A stretch of 64,000 nt of DNA from Porphyrobacter sp. (GCA_016125555.1 WGLN01000001.1:124001-188000); one strand, 5' to 3'. Shown: positions 9,129-20,177, numbered from the stretch's first letter. Notes: generated by a model not told the origin, from the sequence alone. Numbers and translations: made by a program.

Positions 9129-9786
9129 CGGGCTGCTCTCCCCTGAGGCACTGCGCCACGCCGGTCGCGATCATCAGCTGCCCCGCATAATAGAGCGGCC
9201 AGATCAGCAGGCCCGGCAGTTCGCCGAGATCGAGGCTGCCCATTCGCGAGAACAGCAGCCAGTCGCTGGCCACGAACAGCACCGCCCCGGTGCCCACCCG
9301 GTAGCGCGGAAAGCGGCTGTACCACGCCGCCGCCGCCATCGCGCCGAGGAACGCGGCGTAGATCGCCACCTCGACCTGTTCGCTCAGCAAGAAGGCGATC
9401 AGCGGCGTGCCGATCAGCAAGGCGATGCTCAGCATTCGCTGGCTGGGCGTGTGGCGCTTGCGCGGATTGCGCAGGTATAGCGTCACCGCAAGGCAGTGCG
9501 CCGCGGTGAACAGCGCCCCGCCGACAAGGAAATCGAGCTCGATCGCGACATCGCCCGCCGCCGCCAGCGCGAGCGCCAGCACCAGCAGCACCCCGTCGAG
9601 CGTGCGGCGGTGATGGGGGACGCGCTGCCAGCTGAACACCGCCAGCAGGCCGACCGAAAGCCCCTTGGCAAGCAGCCCCCAGGTCCCTTCGAACACCGGA
9701 TTGTCCCCGAGGAAATAGAAGGCGATCGCCGCCGTGAGGCTGGCCAGCAGCCAGGGCCTCTGTTCGAACAGTGCGCGTTTCGCCAT
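9121..9786 (-). CDS. YhhN-family membrane protein
   Basis: A 221-residue polytopic membrane protein with about eight hydrophobic helices, starting [17 protein letters not shown] and ending [18 protein letters not shown]. The GDVAIELD acidic segment in the middle, the SDWLLF segment near the C terminus and the YYxGQ ending fit the YhhN/TMEM86 family, some eukaryotic members of which are lysoplasmalogenases. The bacterial function is unsettled. ATG at 9786 is chosen because the 17 upstream codons are charged and low in complexity. It is convergent with gyrA, overlapping it by 8 bases. Confidence 0.8.
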   Translation of the reverse strand: MAKRALFEQRPWLLASLTAAIAFYFLGDNPVFEGTWGLLAKGLSVGLLAVFSWQRVPHHRRTLDGVLLVLALALAAAGDVAIELDFLVGGALFTAAHCLAVTLYLRNPRKRHTPSQRMLSIALLIGTPLIAFLLSEQVEVAIYAAFLGAMAAAAWYSRFPRYRVGTGAVLFVASDWLLFSRMGSLDLGELPGLLIWPLYYAGQLMIATGVAQCLRGEQPVR

Positions 9787-9855
9787 ACCCGCCCCTTCCC
9801 TCGCCGCGCCCCTTCGGGCTTGCAGGCGGGCTATCACGCAATTACCTGCCCCGCC

Positions 9856-11241
9856 ATGACTTCAGCGGCGACAGGACACGATGTCCACATCATCGGCGGC
9901 GGGCTCGCCGGGAGCGAGGCGGCGTGGCAGCTCGCGCAGCGCGGGGTGCGCGTGCGCCTGTCGGAGATGCGCGGGAGCGGCGAGATGACCCCGGCGCACC
10001 AGACCGACGGCCTGGCCGAGCTGGTGTGCTCCAATTCCTTTCGCTCGGACGACGACACCAGGAACGCGGTCGGCCTGCTCCACCACGAGATGCGGCAGCT
10101 CGACAGCCTCGTGATGCGCGCCGGCGAAGTCGCCCGTTTGCCGGCGGGCAGCGCCATGGCAGTCGACCGCGACGTGTTCTCGGCCGAGGTCGAGAAGGCG
10201 CTTCGATCGCACCCCAACGTCACCATCGTGCGCGAGCGGGTCGATGCACTGCCGCTGGCGGGCCTCACCATCGTCGCCACCGGGCCGCTGACCGCCGAGG
10301 CGCTTGCCGCCAGCATTGTCGAGGCGACCGGCTCCGAACGCCTCGCCTTCTTCGATGCGATCGCGCCGATCGTCCATCGCGATTCCATCGACATGACGAA
10401 GTGCTGGATCCAGTCGCGCTGGAACAAGGCCACCTCCGCTTCCAACGAGGGCGGCGACTACATCAACTGCCCGATGACCAAGGAGCAGTATCTCGCCTTC
10501 CACAAGGGGCTGATCGAGGGCGAGAAGACCACTTTCCGCGAGTGGGAGAAGGACACCCCCTATTTCGACGGCTGCATGCCGATCGAGGTGATGGCAGAAC
10601 GCGGCGTCGATACGCTGCGCTACGGACCGATGAAGGGCGTCGGGCTCGACAATCCCTTCGACACCACGCCCGAGTTTCCGCAAGGGCGCTGGCCCTACGC
10701 GGTGGTGCAGCTGCGGCAGGACAACAAGCTCGGCACGCTGTGGAACATGGTCGGCTTCCAGACCAAGCTCAAATATGCAGCGCAGGTGGAGCTGTTCCGC
10801 ACCATTCCGGGACTGGAGAATGCCGAGTTCGCACGGCTTGGAGGGCTGCACCGCAACACCTTCCTCAACTCGCCGCAGGTGCTCGACCGTCAGCTGCGCC
10901 TGCGTGCGGCTCCGCACATCCGCTTCGCCGGGCAGGTGACCGGCTGCGAGGGCTATGTCGAGAGCGCGGCGATCGGGCTGGTCGCCGGAATGATGGCCGC
11001 GGCAGAGCTGGCCGGGCGCGACTGGCGCCCGCTGCCCGCGACCACGGCGCTCGGCGCGCTGCTCAGCCATATCACCGGCGATGCCGAGGCCGAGACCTTC
11101 CAGCCCATGAACGTCAATTTTGGCCTGTTCCCGCCGCTCCACGAGGTCGGCAAGAAGCAGCGCAAGGAAGCCTATACCGACCGCGCCAAGGCCGATCTGG
11201 CGCGCTGGATCAGCGAGACCCGGGAGGCAGTCCCGGCCTAG
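9856..11241 (+). CDS. trmFO: tRNA m5U54 methyltransferase, folate-dependent
   Basis: A 461-residue FAD and methylene-tetrahydrofolate dependent enzyme that methylates U54 in the T-loop of tRNA. The Rossmann motif [14 protein letters not shown] begins at residue 14. Other TrmFO segments are [44 protein letters not shown] and [16 protein letters not shown]. Length is normal for the family. It is a gid-type TrmFO and not MnmG, judging by length and these segments. The gene diverges from the YhhN gene across about 70 bases and converges on the EF-hand gene, leaving only 4 bases between stops. Confidence 0.95.
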   Translation: MTSAATGHDVHIIGGGLAGSEAAWQLAQRGVRVRLSEMRGSGEMTPAHQTDGLAELVCSNSFRSDDDTRNAVGLLHHEMRQLDSLVMRAGEVARLPAGSAMAVDRDVFSAEVEKALRSHPNVTIVRERVDALPLAGLTIVATGPLTAEALAASIVEATGSERLAFFDAIAPIVHRDSIDMTKCWIQSRWNKATSASNEGGDYINCPMTKEQYLAFHKGLIEGEKTTFREWEKDTPYFDGCMPIEVMAERGVDTLRYGPMKGVGLDNPFDTTPEFPQGRWPYAVVQLRQDNKLGTLWNMVGFQTKLKYAAQVELFRTIPGLENAEFARLGGLHRNTFLNSPQVLDRQLRLRAAPHIRFAGQVTGCEGYVESAAIGLVAGMMAAAELAGRDWRPLPATTALGALLSHITGDAEAETFQPMNVNFGLFPPLHEVGKKQRKEAYTDRAKADLARWISETREAVPA

Positions 11242-11245
11242 CCGC

Positions 11246-11710
11246 TTAGCACTTGCAGGCGGGCTTCGTCTTCGCCGGCTTGGGCGCGGTGGTGGCGAAC
11301 TCGCGCGGGGTCAGCTTGCCGTCCCCATCGGCATCGGCGCCCTCGAAGCGGTCCACCGTCGTCACCGCCCATTCCTCGAAGGTCAGCAGGTTGTTCCCGT
11401 CCTTGTCGAGCGCACGGAAGCCGTCCGAGCGGGTCGAGAGCATCTCGTTGCGGGTGATCACCCGGTCGCGATTGCGGTCATAGCGGAAAAAGCGCTGCTC
11501 CTCGCGGGTGAGCGGGCTGACCTCCGGGGGCTTCGGCCCCTGCATGTCGCCCGGATCGGTGACGGGTAGCTCCTCGGGATCGGGTGAAGGCGATGCGGGC
11601 GCAAGTGGCGGCGGCGCGCCGGTCTCGACCGCGGCCCGCCCCTGCCACCAGAATATGCCGATCCCCGCCATTGCAAGACCGGCCAACACCCCCAAGACCG
11701 CCTGTCGCAC
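11246..11710 (-). CDS. Membrane-anchored or secreted EF-hand protein
   Basis: A 154-residue protein starting at GTG 11710, supported by AGGGGAG about 7 bases upstream. An N-terminal hydrophobic segment (AVLGVLAGLAMAGIGIFWW) acts as signal or anchor and is followed by a Pro-rich linker. Three EF-hand-like calcium loops follow: YDRNRDRVITRNE, LDKDGNNLLTFEE and ADADGDGKLTPREF, the last matching the DxDxDG consensus best. A calcium-binding periplasmic or inner-membrane role is inferred; the partner is unknown. The C terminus ends in a KPACKC pair of cysteines. Confidence 0.8.
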   Translation of the reverse strand: MRQAVLGVLAGLAMAGIGIFWWQGRAAVETGAPPPLAPASPSPDPEELPVTDPGDMQGPKPPEVSPLTREEQRFFRYDRNRDRVITRNEMLSTRSDGFRALDKDGNNLLTFEEWAVTTVDRFEGADADGDGKLTPREFATTAPKPAKTKPACKC

Positions 11711-11751
11711 GACCCGCTCCCCTTGCAGCGAGATTAAGGGGTTACACCTAA

Positions 11752-12402
11752 TCAACGCCCAAGGATAGCGGCCTTCATCGCGACCAGAGAAGCCCCCCTG
11801 CCCTCCATCAGCGGCCGCCCTCCCTGCCGGAGCGCCCGGCGGGAGAGCGCCGCGAGCACGGCGAGACCGCGCATGTCGCGCCCAAGGTGTGCACTCTCGG
11901 CCCCGGCGGCACGCGCGGCATCGATGAACAGAGCGCGCTCGCTGGGGTCCGATATGGCAGGCGCGGCATCGGTCAGCGCCCAGCAGCGCGCCGCCGCGGA
12001 AACCGGCCTCGCCACCGCGTCTCCCGCCAGGGCGACAAACGGCGCCGCCCGGCCCGCGGCGAAGGCCGCCACCTCGTCCGGCCCGAGCCGGTCGGCCACC
12101 ACCAGCACCTCCCAGGCATCGACCAGAGCGGAAAGCGCCGCCTCGCCGCCCCGCCAATCGGCGCCGACCGCATCGAGCACGGCATCGCCCGAGGGCCTTT
12201 CGCCCGGCGCCGCAGCCAGCATGTCGCGCCACCAGGCGAGCCGCATCTGCCCGAGTATCGGTTCGCTGGTGCGCGCCACGATCCGCGCGAGGCGGCGATC
12301 AAGCTGAAAGAATGTCCTTAACGGCGCGCGAACCTTTGCCGGGCTCCAGGCCAGAGCGAGAGCGGCTTCGGGCGCCAGGATATCGTCGGAATCTCGGGTC
12401 AT
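11752..12402 (-). CDS. Short squalene/phytoene synthase-like protein
   Basis: A 216-residue all-helical protein resembling the N-terminal part of the squalene/phytoene synthase superfamily: LALAWSPAKVRAPLRTFFQLDRRLARIV, then GQMRLAWWRDML. That last segment is typical of the non-enzymatic NDUFAF6-like branch. Classical enzymes are about 280-350 residues and carry two DxxxD magnesium motifs, which I do not see here, so prenyl-transfer activity is doubtful. NDUFAF6 is a complex I assembly factor in mitochondria, so a similar role is possible but unproven. It is transcribed just upstream of the EF-hand gene. Confidence 0.65.
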   Translation of the reverse strand: MTRDSDDILAPEAALALAWSPAKVRAPLRTFFQLDRRLARIVARTSEPILGQMRLAWWRDMLAAAPGERPSGDAVLDAVGADWRGGEAALSALVDAWEVLVVADRLGPDEVAAFAAGRAAPFVALAGDAVARPVSAAARCWALTDAAPAISDPSERALFIDAARAAGAESAHLGRDMRGLAVLAALSRRALRQGGRPLMEGRGASLVAMKAAILGR

Positions 12403-12618
12403 GGCCTAGCCGAGCGGGTAAACTCGGGCGGCACCGCTTGGCAAGCCGGGAGCGCCTCCGCGCAGTGCCGGAGGCTGCCCGAAACCTCTCGATCGGCTTT
12501 AGGTCCCCGTTAACCACGCTCCTTGGGAATCCGCTTACCAGACTGATCTATTTGCGAAGGTTGCATCTGGAATTTCCTTCGGTTCGAGGGAAATGATCAG
12601 GGGAAGGACGCGCATCCG

Positions 12619-14610
12619 ATGAGGCGAGACAAGCAAGAGCGGAGATCGTTTCTGCAGTCGCTGTTGAACGACGTTACGGCGAACACCATCGCCATCTGCG
12701 CGGCAGCGCTGATCCCGCTGGTGGCAATGATCGGCGGGGGCGTCGATGCCAGTCGCTACTACATGACCGCCTCCCGCATGCAGGCGGCCTGCGACGCCGG
12801 TGCGCTTGCCGCCCGTCGCGCGATGACCGACGATACCTTCACGGCAGAACATCGTCAGATCGGCCTCAACTTCTTCGACCAGAACTTCTCGCAAGGGATG
12901 TTCGGGGTCGAGAACGGCACTCGCGACTACACCAGCGATGGGGAAGGCGTGGTGACCGGCACCGCCAGCGGCGTCCTGCCCACCAGCCTGATGGGCGCCT
13001 TCGGCTTCAACTCCTTCAACATCAGCGTGACCTGCAGCGCCGAGATCAACATCTCGAACAGCGACATCATGTTCGTGCTCGACGTCACGGGCTCGATGGC
13101 CGACTGTCCGGACGGGACCAGATGCAATTCGGGCGCGGGCTCGAAGATCGTCGCCCTGCGCGATGCGGTGATGAACTTCTACGACACAGTGGAAGCGGCC
13201 ACCTCGGCTTCGGCGCAGATCCGCTACGGGGTCGTGCCCTATTCGCAGCAGGTCAATGTCGGGTTCTCGATCCCGACGCAGTACATGGCTTCGCGCAACA
13301 CCTATCAGTCGCGCGTCGCTATGTTCAAGGACGAACCCTATCTGGAAGGCGAAGGCGGGGTGAAGGTCGGCGACATGACCGTCTATTCCGACCAAGACGA
13401 ATGGCTGCCCCGCTCGACCAGCGACTTCGGCTCGACCAATTGGGACAACTACCGCTTCCGCAACCGCAACAATCATCCGACCCGGCCCAACAGCACCGAT
13501 AGCACGCGCTGCAGCAACATGACCGGCCGGACCTACACGGTCGGGAACGAAGTGTGGGAGGTGATGAGCAGCTCCTATGTTCTGGGGGCTTTCAGCTGGG
13601 GCGACATGACCTGGCGTGCCGCCTGCTACGGACGCGTGCGCAAGACCCGTCCGGCACAGGTCAGCGACCTCGTCAATCCGGTGACCAAGTATCGTCAGGT
13701 CTTCGACAAGTATCGCTATTGCCCGGTCGACACCGACGATGCGACGCCTTGCGACGTCAACAATCCGGCCGGCAGCCCGGCGGGTTGGGAGACGGTCGAT
13801 CTGTCGACCCTCTACGACGACAACCAGATCGATCTGCCGACCGGAAGCCAGGGCGCGATGCAGACCCACACCTGGGACGGCTGCATCGAGGAACCCTCCA
13901 CCGTGCAGACGGACAACTACAGCCCGATTCCGCCCAATGCCTACGACCTCAACATCAACCTCGTGCCCACCTCCGAGGAGCAGAAGTGGAAGCCCGCGCT
14001 GCGCAATGCGGTGTGGAAACGCGAGGACGGGAGTGGGAACCAGCTGGGGTGGCTCGAACAGGATTGGGACGAGAACCGTCCTGGCTACACCTGTCCGCGT
14101 GCCGCCTTCCGTCTCCGGGAGATTCCGCGCGCCGACCTGCAGACCTATGTCAACAGCCTCAACGCGAGCGGGAATACCTATCACGACATCGGGATGCTGT
14201 GGGGTGCCCGCTTCATCTCGCCGCGCGGCCTGTTCGCGGCCGACAACATCACCGCGCCCAACGGCGATGCGATCGCCCGCCACATCGTCTTCATGACCGA
14301 TGGCGAGCAGGTGAACAACGTCGAGAACTATTCCACACACGGGATCGAGTGGTGGGACCGCCGCATCACCGGGGACGGCAATTCATCGCGTGAATTCAAC
14401 CGTCGCGCCTCGCGTCTCCAGGCGATCTGTCGTGCCGCGCGGCAGGAGAACATCACCGTGTGGGTGGTCGCCTTCGGGACCACCCTGACCCAGAACCTGA
14501 TCGACTGCGCCTCCCCGGGCCGTGCGTTCCAGGCGAACGATTCCGCCACGCTGAACGCCCGCTTCCAGGAAATCGCGCAGAAGATCGCCGCCCTGAGGCT
14601 CACGTCATGA
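12619..14610 (+). CDS. TadG-like protein with von Willebrand factor A domain
   Basis: A 663-residue protein with a TadG-type N terminus: one membrane segment at about residues 25-45 (AICAAALIPLVAMIGGGVDAS) followed by RYYMTASRMQAACDAGALAA. A vWA domain then starts with the metal-dependent adhesion site D155-V-T157-G-S159-M; it contains a large insertion and resumes with HIVFMTDGEQ and VWVVAFG near the C terminus. TadG proteins belong to the Flp/Tad pilus family and are exported. AGGGGAAGGA lies about 10 bases before ATG. A TTAACC half-site is at 12510-12515. It overlaps the next tad gene by ATGA. Confidence 0.85.
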   Translation: MRRDKQERRSFLQSLLNDVTANTIAICAAALIPLVAMIGGGVDASRYYMTASRMQAACDAGALAARRAMTDDTFTAEHRQIGLNFFDQNFSQGMFGVENGTRDYTSDGEGVVTGTASGVLPTSLMGAFGFNSFNISVTCSAEINISNSDIMFVLDVTGSMADCPDGTRCNSGAGSKIVALRDAVMNFYDTVEAATSASAQIRYGVVPYSQQVNVGFSIPTQYMASRNTYQSRVAMFKDEPYLEGEGGVKVGDMTVYSDQDEWLPRSTSDFGSTNWDNYRFRNRNNHPTRPNSTDSTRCSNMTGRTYTVGNEVWEVMSSSYVLGAFSWGDMTWRAACYGRVRKTRPAQVSDLVNPVTKYRQVFDKYRYCPVDTDDATPCDVNNPAGSPAGWETVDLSTLYDDNQIDLPTGSQGAMQTHTWDGCIEEPSTVQTDNYSPIPPNAYDLNINLVPTSEEQKWKPALRNAVWKREDGSGNQLGWLEQDWDENRPGYTCPRAAFRLREIPRADLQTYVNSLNASGNTYHDIGMLWGARFISPRGLFAADNITAPNGDAIARHIVFMTDGEQVNNVENYSTHGIEWWDRRITGDGNSSREFNRRASRLQAICRAARQENITVWVVAFGTTLTQNLIDCASPGRAFQANDSATLNARFQEIAQKIAALRLTS

Positions 14611-15224
14611 TCCGTTCCGCCGCACATCGCTGCCGCCGCCTGCTCGGTCGCATCACGCGCGACCTGCGGGGGGTCACCCTGGTCGAATTCGGCTTCGTCG
14701 CACCGGTGCTGTGCGTGCTGATCATGGGCATCTTCGACATGGCGCACACGCAGTACACCAACTCGCTGGTGAACGGCGCGATGCAGAAGGCGGGCCGCGA
14801 TCTCACGCTGGAGACGGCCGGCAGCAACCAGGCCAACATCGACGCGCAAGTACGCGATCAGGTCATGCAGGTCGTGCCCTCCAATGCGACCGTTACGTTC
14901 GAGAAGCTCTCGCACTACGACTTCAGCGACATCGGCGAGGCCGAGGAGTTCACCGACGATAATGCGGACGGGGTCTGCAACAACAACGAAGTCTTCGTCG
15001 ATTCCAACGGCAACGGCCAGTGGGACGCCAACCGCGGCCGCACGGGGATCGGCGGGGCGCGCGACGCGGTGCTCTACACGGCCGTCGTCACCTATCCGCG
15101 CCTGTTCCCGGTCAACACCCTGATCGGCCTGCCCGACACCGTCACGCTGCGCGCATCCACCGTGCTGCGCAACCAGCCCTATGACGAACAGGACCGTTCG
15201 AACGATACCGGGAATTGCCCATGA
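14607..15224 (+). CDS. TadE-family pilus protein
   Basis: A 205-residue pseudopilin-like protein. A basic cytoplasmic N terminus leads into the TadE signature GVTLVEFGFVAPVLCVLIMGIFDMAHTQY, with the prepilin-like Glu five or so residues into the hydrophobic helix. The C-terminal part is a soluble exported domain. A run of acidic residues with Asn (DDNADGVCNNNEVFVDSNGNGQWD) looks like a calcium-binding or dockerin-like loop. It is coupled at both ends by ATGA overlaps with the TadG-like gene and the third tad gene. Confidence 0.85.
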   Translation: MIRSAAHRCRRLLGRITRDLRGVTLVEFGFVAPVLCVLIMGIFDMAHTQYTNSLVNGAMQKAGRDLTLETAGSNQANIDAQVRDQVMQVVPSNATVTFEKLSHYDFSDIGEAEEFTDDNADGVCNNNEVFVDSNGNGQWDANRGRTGIGGARDAVLYTAVVTYPRLFPVNTLIGLPDTVTLRASTVLRNQPYDEQDRSNDTGNCP

Positions 15225-15955
15225 GACTGCAAGCACAAGCCCGCATCGCTCAACTCGCCAGCGCGGGAGCCGCACTTGGCAGGCGCTTGCGCGCGCTTCC
15301 CCGCCGGCTGGCGCACGACACTTCGGCCGTCGCTTTCGTCGAGTTCGCCTTCGCTGCACCGATCGTGCTGTCGATGGGGATGCTCGGCACCGAAACCGCG
15401 CACTACGTCATCACGCACATGCAGGTGAGCCAGCTTGCCATGCAGGTGGCCGACAACGTCTCGCGAGTCGGCGAGCAGGACGTGCTGACCTCGCGCCGGG
15501 TGTTCGAGAGCGACATCAACGAAAGCCTCGTCGGCGCCGAAAAGCTCGGGGAGACCTTCAATATCTTCCAGAACGGCCGGGTCATCATCTCGAGCCTCCA
15601 GCAGAACGCCGACGGCGGGCAGTGGATCGCGTGGCAGCGGTGCCGCGGGGCCAAGGCGTTCACCTCGAGCTATGGCGAGCAAGGCGACGGGGCAAGCGGC
15701 ACGGGCTTTCCCGGCATGGGCGATGCGGGCAACATCATCACCGCAAGCAACGGGACGGCGGTGATCTTCGTCGAGATTTCCTACGATTACGAATCGCTGA
15801 CGCCCTTCGACATCTTCAGCGGGCGCGTGATCCACTACACCGCCGCCTTCAACGTCCGCGACAGCCGCAATCTTGCCGGGCTGTTCCAGCGCGACCCGAA
15901 CAATCCCGATCCGGTCGCCGATTGCAGCGTGTTCTCGGCGGACCGCCCGACCTGA
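15221..15955 (+). CDS. TadE/TadF-family pilus protein
   Basis: A 244-residue second pseudopilin-like protein. The basic leader RLRALPRRLAHDTSAV precedes a TadE-type helix FVEFAFAAPIVLSMGMLGTETAHYVI, again with Glu at the expected position. The remainder is soluble and has one Cys pair (QRCRG and ADCSV). It is the last gene of the three-gene unit. No tadA, cpaF, rcpC, prepilin peptidase or flp pilin gene is in this window, so these proteins either work with a tad locus elsewhere or form a separate exported complex. Confidence 0.82.
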   Translation: MRLQAQARIAQLASAGAALGRRLRALPRRLAHDTSAVAFVEFAFAAPIVLSMGMLGTETAHYVITHMQVSQLAMQVADNVSRVGEQDVLTSRRVFESDINESLVGAEKLGETFNIFQNGRVIISSLQQNADGGQWIAWQRCRGAKAFTSSYGEQGDGASGTGFPGMGDAGNIITASNGTAVIFVEISYDYESLTPFDIFSGRVIHYTAAFNVRDSRNLAGLFQRDPNNPDPVADCSVFSADRPT

Positions 15956-15979
15956 CCTTGGCCGGGCGGCCCTTGCCGT

Positions 15980-17356
<1,377 letters not shown>

Positions 17357-17359
17357 TGC

Positions 17360-18466
17360 TCAATACTCCTCCACCAGCACGTCGGTGGTGAGTTCGCCCG
17401 CCTCGGGCTCGGGCGAGGTCTCGGCGAAATCGGCGGCCTCGGCCACCTGCGCGCGGATCGCCTTGTCGATGCTCTTCAATTCGTCCTCGGTCTTGCCGCT
17501 TTCGATGAGGGTCTTCTTCAGCCCCTCGATCGGGTCGTGGTGTTCGCGCTGTTCCTGCACTTCCTCGCGGGTGCGGTACTTGGCCGGGTCGGACATGGAA
17601 TGCCCGCGATAGCGATAGGTGTTGCACTCCATCAGCACCGGCCCCTTGCCCGCGCGGACATGGGCAAAGGCGACCTCGGCCGCGGCGCGCACTTCGAGCA
17701 CGTCCATGCCGTTCACTTCCATCCCCGGGATGCGGAAGGCGGTGCCGCGGCGATAGAAGCGCGTCTCGGCGGAGCTGCGCTTCGTGGCGGTGCCCATCGC
17801 GTACTGGTTGTCCTCGACCACGAAGACGATCGGCAGGTTCCACAGGGCGGCCATGTTGAAGGTCTCGTAGACCTGCCCCTGGTTGGCCGCACCGTCCCCG
17901 AAATAGGCGAGGCAGAGGCCACCATCATTGTTGTACTGGTGGGCGAGCGCCAGCCCGCCGCCCAGCGCCACCTGCGCGCCGACGATGCCGTGCCCGCCGT
18001 AGAACTTGTGCTCGGTCGAGAACATGTGCATCGAGCCGCCCTTGCCCTTGGAAATGCCGGCCTGGCGCCCGGTCAGCTCGGCCATGATGAGCTTGGGGTC
18101 GATCCCGTAGGCGAGCATGTGGCCGTGATCGCGGTAGCCGGTGATCACGCTGTCCTTGTCATTGTCCAGCGCCGACTGGAGCCCGATGGCGACCGCCTCC
18201 TGCCCGATGTAGAGATGGCAGAACCCGCCGATCAGGCCGAGGCCGTAAAGTTGCCCGGCCTTCTCCTCGAAGCGCCGGATCAGCAGCATCTGGCGGTAGA
18301 ACGCGATCATTTCCTCGGGCGAAGCCTTGTAGCGCTTGTTCGCCTCGAATTCGTCCTGGAGCGAGTGGAGGATGAAATCGGGATCGTCCGAGGGAGCGGC
18401 GGGCTTGCGGCCGCGCGGGGCGGGTTTCTTCGCCGCCGATGCGGCTTTGGAAGGCTGCTTTGCCAA
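17360..18466 (-). CDS. pdhA: Pyruvate dehydrogenase E1 alpha subunit
   Basis: A 368-residue thiamine-diphosphate dependent E1-alpha. The ThDP/magnesium motif runs from G190-D191-G192 to N220 (GDGAANQGQVYETFN ... VVEDN). The phosphorylation-loop region YRYRGHSMSDPAKYR is conserved. The first 28 residues are Lys/Ala/Pro-rich, as in other alphaproteobacterial E1-alpha proteins. It partners with PdhB directly downstream; the E2 and E3 genes are not in the window. Lipoylation of the complex depends on LipA, encoded at 2.8-3.8 kb. Confidence 0.97.
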   Translation of the reverse strand: MAKQPSKAASAAKKPAPRGRKPAAPSDDPDFILHSLQDEFEANKRYKASPEEMIAFYRQMLLIRRFEEKAGQLYGLGLIGGFCHLYIGQEAVAIGLQSALDNDKDSVITGYRDHGHMLAYGIDPKLIMAELTGRQAGISKGKGGSMHMFSTEHKFYGGHGIVGAQVALGGGLALAHQYNNDGGLCLAYFGDGAANQGQVYETFNMAALWNLPIVFVVEDNQYAMGTATKRSSAETRFYRRGTAFRIPGMEVNGMDVLEVRAAAEVAFAHVRAGKGPVLMECNTYRYRGHSMSDPAKYRTREEVQEQREHHDPIEGLKKTLIESGKTEDELKSIDKAIRAQVAEAADFAETSPEPEAGELTTDVLVEEY

Positions 18467-18608
18467 GATCGGTTTCCTCTCTCAGGCGCGCTTCGGGGGA
18501 GGAGGTGCGCGCAGGATCGCTATAGGCGGGGTTTCGCTCGGCGCGCAACGGCCAGCGGCGCTGATGCACAGCGGCGCATACGAAATCAGGCCGCTAGCGA
18601 GAGCCCGC

Positions 18609-18911
18609 TCACTTCTCGTCGAGAGTGACGACGACCTCGTCCTCGTGGATGACGCCGAGCTGTTCGCGCACCAGTTCGCTGGCAAGGTCGGGATCGGCGG
18701 CATCGGGATCGAGCAGCATTACCCGGTTGCGCAGCGCATCGCGCTTCTCGGTGAGCTTGGCGATTTCGGCATGGCGCTGATCGAGTGCGCGCGCGTTCTC
18801 GCTCCAGGCGAGCAGGCCCGTCGGCCCGGCGACGGCAAAGCCTGCCAGCGCCAGCAGAAAGCACAGGGCGACGACCTGCTTGGTCCTTTCGCCTGGTCCC
18901 GAATTGCGCAT
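18609..18911 (-). CDS. ftsB: FtsB/DivIC-type septum formation initiator
   Basis: A 100-residue bitopic membrane protein: short cytoplasmic N terminus, one membrane helix at about residues 13-35 (VVALCFLLALAGFAVAGPTG), then a coiled coil (LDQRHAEIAKLTEKRDALRNRVMLL), the layout of FtsB/DivIC. These proteins bridge FtsL and FtsQ in the divisome and help activate septal wall synthesis. The REQLGVIHEDEVVVTL ending matches the family's C-terminal segment. It lies upstream of pdhA on the same strand, a common arrangement in alphaproteobacteria. Confidence 0.88.
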   Translation of the reverse strand: MRNSGPGERTKQVVALCFLLALAGFAVAGPTGLLAWSENARALDQRHAEIAKLTEKRDALRNRVMLLDPDAADPDLASELVREQLGVIHEDEVVVTLDEK

Positions 18912-19016
18912 TTCGGCCTTGTCCCCTTGCCCGCGTCGCCTTCGACAGAATCACACTTGCGCGCCAACCGCAAGCAGGATGCGACGCCTCGCGCAAATAT
19001 CCTTGCGGATTGCAGG

Positions 19017-20177
19017 TCAATAGGAACGCGGCAGGCCCAGCACGTGCTCGGCAAGATAGGACAGGATGAGATTGGTCGAGATCGGCGCGACGGTGTAGAG
19101 CCGCGCCTCGCGGAACTTGCGCTCGACATCATATTCCTCGGCGAAGCCGAAACCGCCGAAGGTCTGCACGCACATGTCCGCCGCCGCCCAGCTTGCCTCG
19201 GAGGCGAGCAGCTTGGCCATGTTCGCTTCCTCGCCGGGATTGCCGCCCTCGTCATAGACCCGCGCGGCGTGGTGGACCATCAGCTCGGCGGCGCGCATCT
19301 GGGCATAGGCCCGCGCGATCGGGAACTGCACGCCCTGGTTCTGGCCGATGGGCCGCGAAAAGACCTGGCGGTCCTTCGCATAGCCGGTCGCCTTTGCGAT
19401 GAACCACTTGGCATCGCCGATGCACTCCGCCGCGATCAGGATGCGCTCGGCATTCATGCCGGAGAGGATGTAGCGGAAGCCCTTCCCCTCCTCGCCGACC
19501 AGCGCGCTTGCCGGGATGCGCAGGTCGTCGAAGAACACCTCGCACGAGGAGTGGTTCATCATCGTGCGGATCGGCTTGATGCTCATCCCGCGTTCCAGCG
19601 CCTGTTTCATGTCGACGAGAAAGATCGAGAGGCCCTCGGTCTTCTTCTCGACCGCATCGCGCGGGGTGGTGCGCGCGAGCAGCAGCATGAGGTCGGAATG
19701 TTCGGCGCGGCTGGTCCAGATCTTCTGGCCGTTGACGACATAGTGGTCGCCATCGCGCACCGCGCGGGTCTTGAGGCTGAGCGTGTCGGTTCCGCTGGTC
19801 GGTTCGGAGACCCCGAAGGCCTGCAGGCGCAGCTCCCCGCTGGCGATGCGCGGCAGGTAATGCGCCTTCTGTTCCGGCGATCCGTAACGCAGCAGGGTGT
19901 TCATGATGTACATCTGGGCATGCGCCGAGGAGCCGTTGCACCCGCTCGCCTGAATCTCCTCCATGATGACGCAGGCCGCCTCGAGGCTGAGACCGCTGCC
20001 GCCGTGTTCGACCGGGATCAGCGCGGCGAGGAAGCCGGCGCGGGTCAGCGCATCGACGAATTCCGCCGGATATTCGCGCGCAGCGTCCTTGGCGCGCCAA
20101 TATTCCCCCGGAAAGTCCTCGCAAAGGCTTCGCACGGCGCGACGGATCTCGGCGAGTTCCTCGGTCTCCTGCGGCAT
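19017..20177 (-). CDS. Acyl-CoA dehydrogenase
   Basis: A 386-residue flavin-dependent acyl-CoA dehydrogenase that forms the trans-2-enoyl-CoA in fatty-acid or branched-chain breakdown. Visible family segments are GSGLSLEAACVIMEEI, FGVSEPTSGTDTLSLKTRA (FAD/substrate signature), GQKIWTSRAEHSD and QTFGGFGFAEEYDVERKFREARLYTVAPIS, which holds the usual second signature. Chain-length specificity cannot be read. ATG at 20177 is preferred over an in-frame start 19 codons upstream because the family begins near EELAEIRRAVR. It diverges from the dehalogenase gene. Confidence 0.92.
   Translation of the reverse strand: MPQETEELAEIRRAVRSLCEDFPGEYWRAKDAAREYPAEFVDALTRAGFLAALIPVEHGGSGLSLEAACVIMEEIQASGCNGSSAHAQMYIMNTLLRYGSPEQKAHYLPRIASGELRLQAFGVSEPTSGTDTLSLKTRAVRDGDHYVVNGQKIWTSRAEHSDLMLLLARTTPRDAVEKKTEGLSIFLVDMKQALERGMSIKPIRTMMNHSSCEVFFDDLRIPASALVGEEGKGFRYILSGMNAERILIAAECIGDAKWFIAKATGYAKDRQVFSRPIGQNQGVQFPIARAYAQMRAAELMVHHAARVYDEGGNPGEEANMAKLLASEASWAAADMCVQTFGGFGFAEEYDVERKFREARLYTVAPISTNLILSYLAEHVLGLPRSY

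Noticed and set aside
11732..11753. Imperfect palindrome GATTA-N12-TAATC upstream of the EF-hand gene
   Set aside because: Only the outer five bases match and it overlaps the end of the neighbouring gene, so I do not call an operator.
12510..12515. TTAACC as a CtrA site before the Tad genes
   Set aside because: Only a half-site is present, with no second TTAA at the right spacing. It is too common to call.
12535..14340. A 601-codon open frame antisense to the TadG-like gene
   Set aside because: The plus strand has a clear TadG/vWA protein; the antisense product has no domain.
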